Assembly: GCA_946885915.1 (NCBI GenBank)
Contig: CAMPHF010000011.1
Span: 1-64,000, forward strand
Length of the DNA: 64,000 nucleotides
Reading direction: 5' to 3'
DNA from: an uncultured Idiomarina sp.
Lineage (GTDB): Bacteria > Pseudomonadota > Gammaproteobacteria > Enterobacterales > Alteromonadaceae
The notes under the pieces were generated by a model, which was not told the DNA's origin, did no database searches, and saw nothing but the letters and a program-made list of their open reading frames with translations. Made by a program: the position numbers and the translations under genes. Position 1 is the first letter of the stretch, and the number at the start of each line of letters is the position of its first letter. Positions 60,854-64,000 of the stretch are shown here, one piece after another.

Positions 60854-62227
60854 TTAGCACTCAATGATATTGACAGCGAGACCGCCACGGGCGGTTTCTT
60901 TGTATTTGGTTTTCATATCGTTGCCGGTATCCCACATGGTTTTAATCACTTTATCCAGCGAAACCTTATGGTCACCACTGCCACGTAACGCTAACCGGGC
61001 GGCGTTGATGGCCTTTACCGAGCCCATGGCATTACGTTCAATACATGGCACCTGTACCAAGCCGCCGACCGGGTCGCAAGTTAGACCTAAGTTATGCTCC
61101 ATACCAATTTCAGCAGCATTTTCAACATGGCCTACATTACCGCCCATAAGTTCAGCTAAAGCACCGGCTGCCATTGAACAAGCAACGCCAACCTCGCCCT
61201 GACAACCCACTTCGGCACCAGAAATTGAGGCATTTTTCTTGTAAAGAATGGCAATGGCTGCGGAGGTGAGAAGGAAGCGAACAATAGTTTCTTCGTCTAA
61301 CTTTTCAATGAACTTGTCGGCATACTTCATCACTGCCGGAATAATACCGGCGGCGCCGTTGGTGGGCGCGGTGACGACGCGGCCACCGGCTGCATTTTCT
61401 TCGTTTACCGCTAACGCGAATAAATCGACCCAATCCATAATTTGCATCGGATCTGAAGAGCGCTCAGTTTTTAGGCGTTGATACAAATCAGGAGCTCGGC
61501 GCCGAACTTTCAGGCCACCGGGAAGAATTCCCTCGGTGCGGATACCATTGCTAATGCAGGTATCCATGGTTTCCCAAATTTTGACGAGACCGGCACGAAT
61601 CTCCGCTTCACTGCGAAATACCTTTTCATTAGCAAGCATTAAGCTACTGATGCGACAGCCCTGCTCCTTACAGTGGGCAAGCAGCTCTGCGGCGCTGTCA
61701 AAAGGATAGGGGATAGGCTTACTTGACTGTTCAATCGCTTCTTCCAAGCTGTCATCGAAATCTTCATCGCGAACAATAAAGCCACCACCAATCGAATAAT
61801 AGAGGTCTTCATACACCACTTGGTCACCCTGCAGCAGACGCAAGGTCATGGCATTAGCATGTTTGGGCATGGTTTTACGGCGGTGGAACACAATCGCGCC
61901 CTCGCGCGGAAAGGCGACCTCATATTCACCTAACAACTTTAACTTTTGGCTCTTATCAGTTTGCGCTAAAAAGCTATCGACGCTTGCAGTATCGACATGT
62001 TCTGGCGTCTCGCCAGCTAACCCAAGGATGACCGCTTTGCCGGTGCCGTGGCCTTTGCCGGTTTGGCCAAGCGAGCCATATAACTCAACTTGTACACTGC
62101 TGATTTCGGCCAAGGATATACGCGCTTGTGCGGCTAGCAAAAACTCACGCGCAGCTCGCATTGGGCCTACCGTGTGTGAACTCGATGGACCAATACCTAT
62201 TTTGTATATATCGAACACGCTGATCAT
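60854..62227 (-). CDS. sdaA: L-serine dehydratase (L-serine ammonia-lyase)
   Basis: A 457-residue iron-sulfur enzyme deaminating L-serine to pyruvate. The N-terminal [23 protein letters not shown] and cluster-ligating Cys in [15 protein letters not shown] and [12 protein letters not shown] are present. It is the SdaA/SdaB single-chain type. ATG at 62227 matches homologues; the added residues upstream (to 62254) are unlikely. The pabB-nudL-sdaA order matches E. coli. It converges on cysB. Confidence 0.95.
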   Translation of the reverse strand: MISVFDIYKIGIGPSSSHTVGPMRAAREFLLAAQARISLAEISSVQVELYGSLGQTGKGHGTGKAVILGLAGETPEHVDTASVDSFLAQTDKSQKLKLLGEYEVAFPREGAIVFHRRKTMPKHANAMTLRLLQGDQVVYEDLYYSIGGGFIVRDEDFDDSLEEAIEQSSKPIPYPFDSAAELLAHCKEQGCRISSLMLANEKVFRSEAEIRAGLVKIWETMDTCISNGIRTEGILPGGLKVRRRAPDLYQRLKTERSSDPMQIMDWVDLFALAVNEENAAGGRVVTAPTNGAAGIIPAVMKYADKFIEKLDEETIVRFLLTSAAIAILYKKNASISGAEVGCQGEVGVACSMAAGALAELMGGNVGHVENAAEIGMEHNLGLTCDPVGGLVQVPCIERNAMGSVKAINAARLALRGSGDHKVSLDKVIKTMWDTGNDMKTKYKETARGGLAVNIIEC

Positions 62228-62310
62228 GCCTAAATTCCCTGTAACGACGAGCAACTTAATGGGCTATTGTCGCATGGAATGGCGGGGGCTGTGCAAGGGG
62301 TTTAAGTGGC

Positions 62311-62925
62311 TTAATTTAATGGTCGGAAGAGTTGCTGATGTTCCGGCGCTAAATGGTCAGCTAATTCACGCAAAATACCGGCAGTTGCGCCCCAAATTTG
62401 GCGCTGTTGGTAGGCAATAAAGTACACCTCAGGGTAGATAAACCGGCGTAGCTTAAAGACATAGTGGTCGGGCTGATGGAGTACCTGTGCCAGCGGCACT
62501 TCGAAAATTTCCGCCACTTCGCTGCGTTGTCGTTGCAAAGGTTGGTTGATGTCAACAAATCCGACAAACGGACGAATTAAATAATTGGAGATCACCGGAT
62601 AATCTTGCAGTTGGCCAACGATTTGGATCTTGTCTTGGGCCAAGCCAATTTCTTCTTCGGTTTCGCGCAGTGCTGTTTGACGTAAATCACCATCAGCCGC
62701 TTCATAGCGACCACCAGGAAAGCTAATTTGACCTGCGTGATGACGTAAGTTGGCGGCGCGCTGGGTGAGGATTAGACCAAGCCCATCGGCGCGCTCCACC
62801 AGTGGCAGCAACACGGCGGCAGGGCGCAGCCGCTTGAGTGCAGGCCGTTGCCGAATGGGGGCTGGTTGCAACATAAAGTGTTGCAAGAAAGCAGCCTTAT
62901 TGTGCCAAGGTGGGATTTTAGTCAT
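62311..62925 (-). CDS. nudL: Nudix CoA pyrophosphatase NudL (YeaB)
   Basis: A 204-residue Nudix hydrolase. The box GGRYEAADGDLRQTALRETE followed by EEIG (71-94) fits Gx5Ex7REUxEExGU, and the preceding RHHAGQISFP is the UPF0035 CoA-pyrophosphatase signature. It probably cleaves CoA and derivatives to 3',5'-ADP and phosphopantetheine. Its ATG overlaps the pabB stop by eight bases. It sits between pabB and sdaA as in E. coli. Confidence 0.93.
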   Translation of the reverse strand: MTKIPPWHNKAAFLQHFMLQPAPIRQRPALKRLRPAAVLLPLVERADGLGLILTQRAANLRHHAGQISFPGGRYEAADGDLRQTALRETEEEIGLAQDKIQIVGQLQDYPVISNYLIRPFVGFVDINQPLQRQRSEVAEIFEVPLAQVLHQPDHYVFKLRRFIYPEVYFIAYQQRQIWGATAGILRELADHLAPEHQQLFRPLN

Positions 62926-64000
62926 GGGCTAATACTGGCAATATTTTCTGTACCTTGTCGAGGGTTTCTTGATATTCATTAGGGCCATCTGAATCAATCA
63001 CTAAACCGCCACCCGCCCAACAGTAGAGCTGTTGTTGGCGCGCCACTAAGGTGCGGATCATAATGTTGGTGTCAGCCTGGCCATGTTGCGACCAGTAACC
63101 CAAACAACCACAGTAAAAGCTACGTCGATGCGGCTCGAGTTGATCAATAATCTTCATGGCGCTGATTTTGGGGGCGCCCGTAATAGATCCACCCGGAAAA
63201 CTTGCCGCCATGACATCTAAAAAGTCATGGGGGGCTGCTAATTTACCTTGTACTGTGCTGACTAAATGGTGAACGGCAGGAAAGCTCTCAATCGCAAATA
63301 GCTTAGGCACTTGCACCGAATCTGGCTCACAAACTCGACTGAAGTCATTGCGTAATAAATCAACAATCATCACGTTTTCAGCTTGATCTTTGGCCGCCAT
63401 CCGCAGCGCCGCTGCGGCGGCTGCATCCTCTGCCGGATCGGCGGAGCGCGGGCGGGTGCCTTTAATCGGCTTGGTTTCTAGTAAGCCATCTGGGTCACAG
63501 GAAATAAATCGCTCTGGAGAACAGCTTAAAATTGCGCCATCGGGGAGGCGGAAATAGCCAGAGAAGGGTCCACCATTCACTTCTCGCAGTGCCAAATAAG
63601 CACCGTAACTATCGCCGTCATAATGAGCTTGAAAGCGTTGCGCTAAGTTTATTTGATAGGCATCGCCGGCGCGCAAATGCGTTTGTACCTGCTCGAAGCG
63701 TTGCAAATACTCGGCTTGCGTTAAGTTCGATTGCCACCCATTTTGCAGACCAAAAGCGGGTGTCGGTGGGGCGGAAGCCGCCAGCTGTGCTTGCCACTTT
63801 GCAGCCGTTGCTGCCCAATGTTCGGCAGGCGCCAGTAAGTATGCTTGCGCGCCGCCACCGGCCGCCGGTTTAGTATCGATCAATAAGGCCGTGTCATACA
63901 ACGCAAGCGCGAGCTCGGGTAACTCTATGTCTGCGCTGGCCACACTCGGCAGTTGTTCAAGCTGGCGGCCAAAATCATAGCTCCAAGCACCGGCTAATCC
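62918..64000 (-). CDS. pabB: Aminodeoxychorismate synthase component I, 5' end outside window
   Basis: At least 360 residues of PabB are visible; the coding frame is open through the right edge at 64000. The first visible residues read GLAGAWSYDFGRQLE, matching the internal GxxSYDLGR motif of PabB, so the GTG at 63943 is internal, not a start. The C-terminal chorismate-binding domain has KGTRPRSADP, ENVMIVDLLRNDFSR and GGSITGAPKISAM. With PabA it makes 4-amino-4-deoxychorismate for folate. The stop overlaps nudL. Confidence 0.95.
   Translation of the reverse strand, partial: GLAGAWSYDFGRQLEQLPSVASADIELPELALALYDTALLIDTKPAAGGGAQAYLLAPAEHWAATAAKWQAQLAASAPPTPAFGLQNGWQSNLTQAEYLQRFEQVQTHLRAGDAYQINLAQRFQAHYDGDSYGAYLALREVNGGPFSGYFRLPDGAILSCSPERFISCDPDGLLETKPIKGTRPRSADPAEDAAAAAALRMAAKDQAENVMIVDLLRNDFSRVCEPDSVQVPKLFAIESFPAVHHLVSTVQGKLAAPHDFLDVMAASFPGGSITGAPKISAMKIIDQLEPHRRSFYCGCLGYWSQHGQADTNIMIRTLVARQQQLYCWAGGGLVIDSDGPNEYQETLDKVQKILPVLAHD

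Noticed and set aside
63919..63943. GTG at 63943 as the start of pabB
   Set aside because: The frame continues to the window edge and encodes the conserved SYDFGR motif upstream of this codon.

Overview
The window is an ordinary, gene-dense stretch of a gammaproteobacterial chromosome. Gene content and neighbourhoods point to a marine Alteromonadales bacterium, most likely of the Idiomarinaceae; that placement is inference from family resemblance and synteny, not a database match. Supporting signs are the oadGAB sodium pump, csrA followed by tRNA-Ser(GCT) and tRNA-Arg(ACG), ffh-rpsP-rimM-trmD-rplS next to ypjD/corB, pabB-nudL-sdaA, and a complete trpEGDCFBA operon beside yci-type genes. No insertion sequence, prophage, integron or CRISPR array was seen.

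Layout. 1-364: at least four tandem tRNA-Glu genes in perfect 103-bp units. 0.4-4.2 kb: tesA, divergent from a ybbAP-type ABC exporter. 4.3-7.0 kb: alpha/beta hydrolase, yciI, yciB and a yfcH-type epimerase. 7.0-13.9 kb: the trp operon on the minus strand, with a leader peptide carrying three consecutive Trp codons and a classical attenuator. 14.3-18.7 kb: a DUF4382 lipoprotein, fadH and a glutamate dehydrogenase-family gene, lying between trp and the rnm-yciO genes that adjoin it in E. coli. 18.9-23.9 kb: rnm, yciO, scpA, scpB, rluB and an agmatine deiminase-family gene. 23.9-30.4 kb: a TPR protein with a degenerate GGDEF domain, a SIMPL protein, recX (without recA beside it), alaS and csrA. 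30.5-34.3 kb: tRNA genes and oadGAB.

34.3-41.6 kb: an ArcB/BarA-like hybrid kinase, gshA, a lytic-transglycosylase-like lipoprotein, corB (yfjD) and ypjD. 41.7-47.3 kb: ffh, the rpsP operon, a DnaJ-related gene, tyrA and a stand-alone receiver. 47.4-48.6 kb: a cytochrome b561-like protein facing a cytochrome c'-like protein. 48.8-53.2 kb: two exported amidohydrolase-family proteins in an operon, built from three amidohydrolase domains of which apparently one keeps its metal site. 53.3-59.7 kb: a signalling cluster with a tandem-receiver protein, a STAS protein plus a receiver/PP2C/HATPase protein (CrsA/CrsR-type partner switch), yciH, a membrane-anchored helical protein, a soluble histidine kinase and a receiver-TPR protein. 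59.8-64.0 kb: cysB, sdaA, nudL and pabB, which runs off the right edge.

Most genes are core metabolism or information processing. The parts least explained by textbook knowledge are the 53-60 kb signalling cluster and the amidohydrolase pair. Tight packing is a theme: three convergent gene pairs overlap at their 3' ends, several operon neighbours overlap by 1-8 bases, and tesA and ybbA start codons are only two bases apart on opposite strands.
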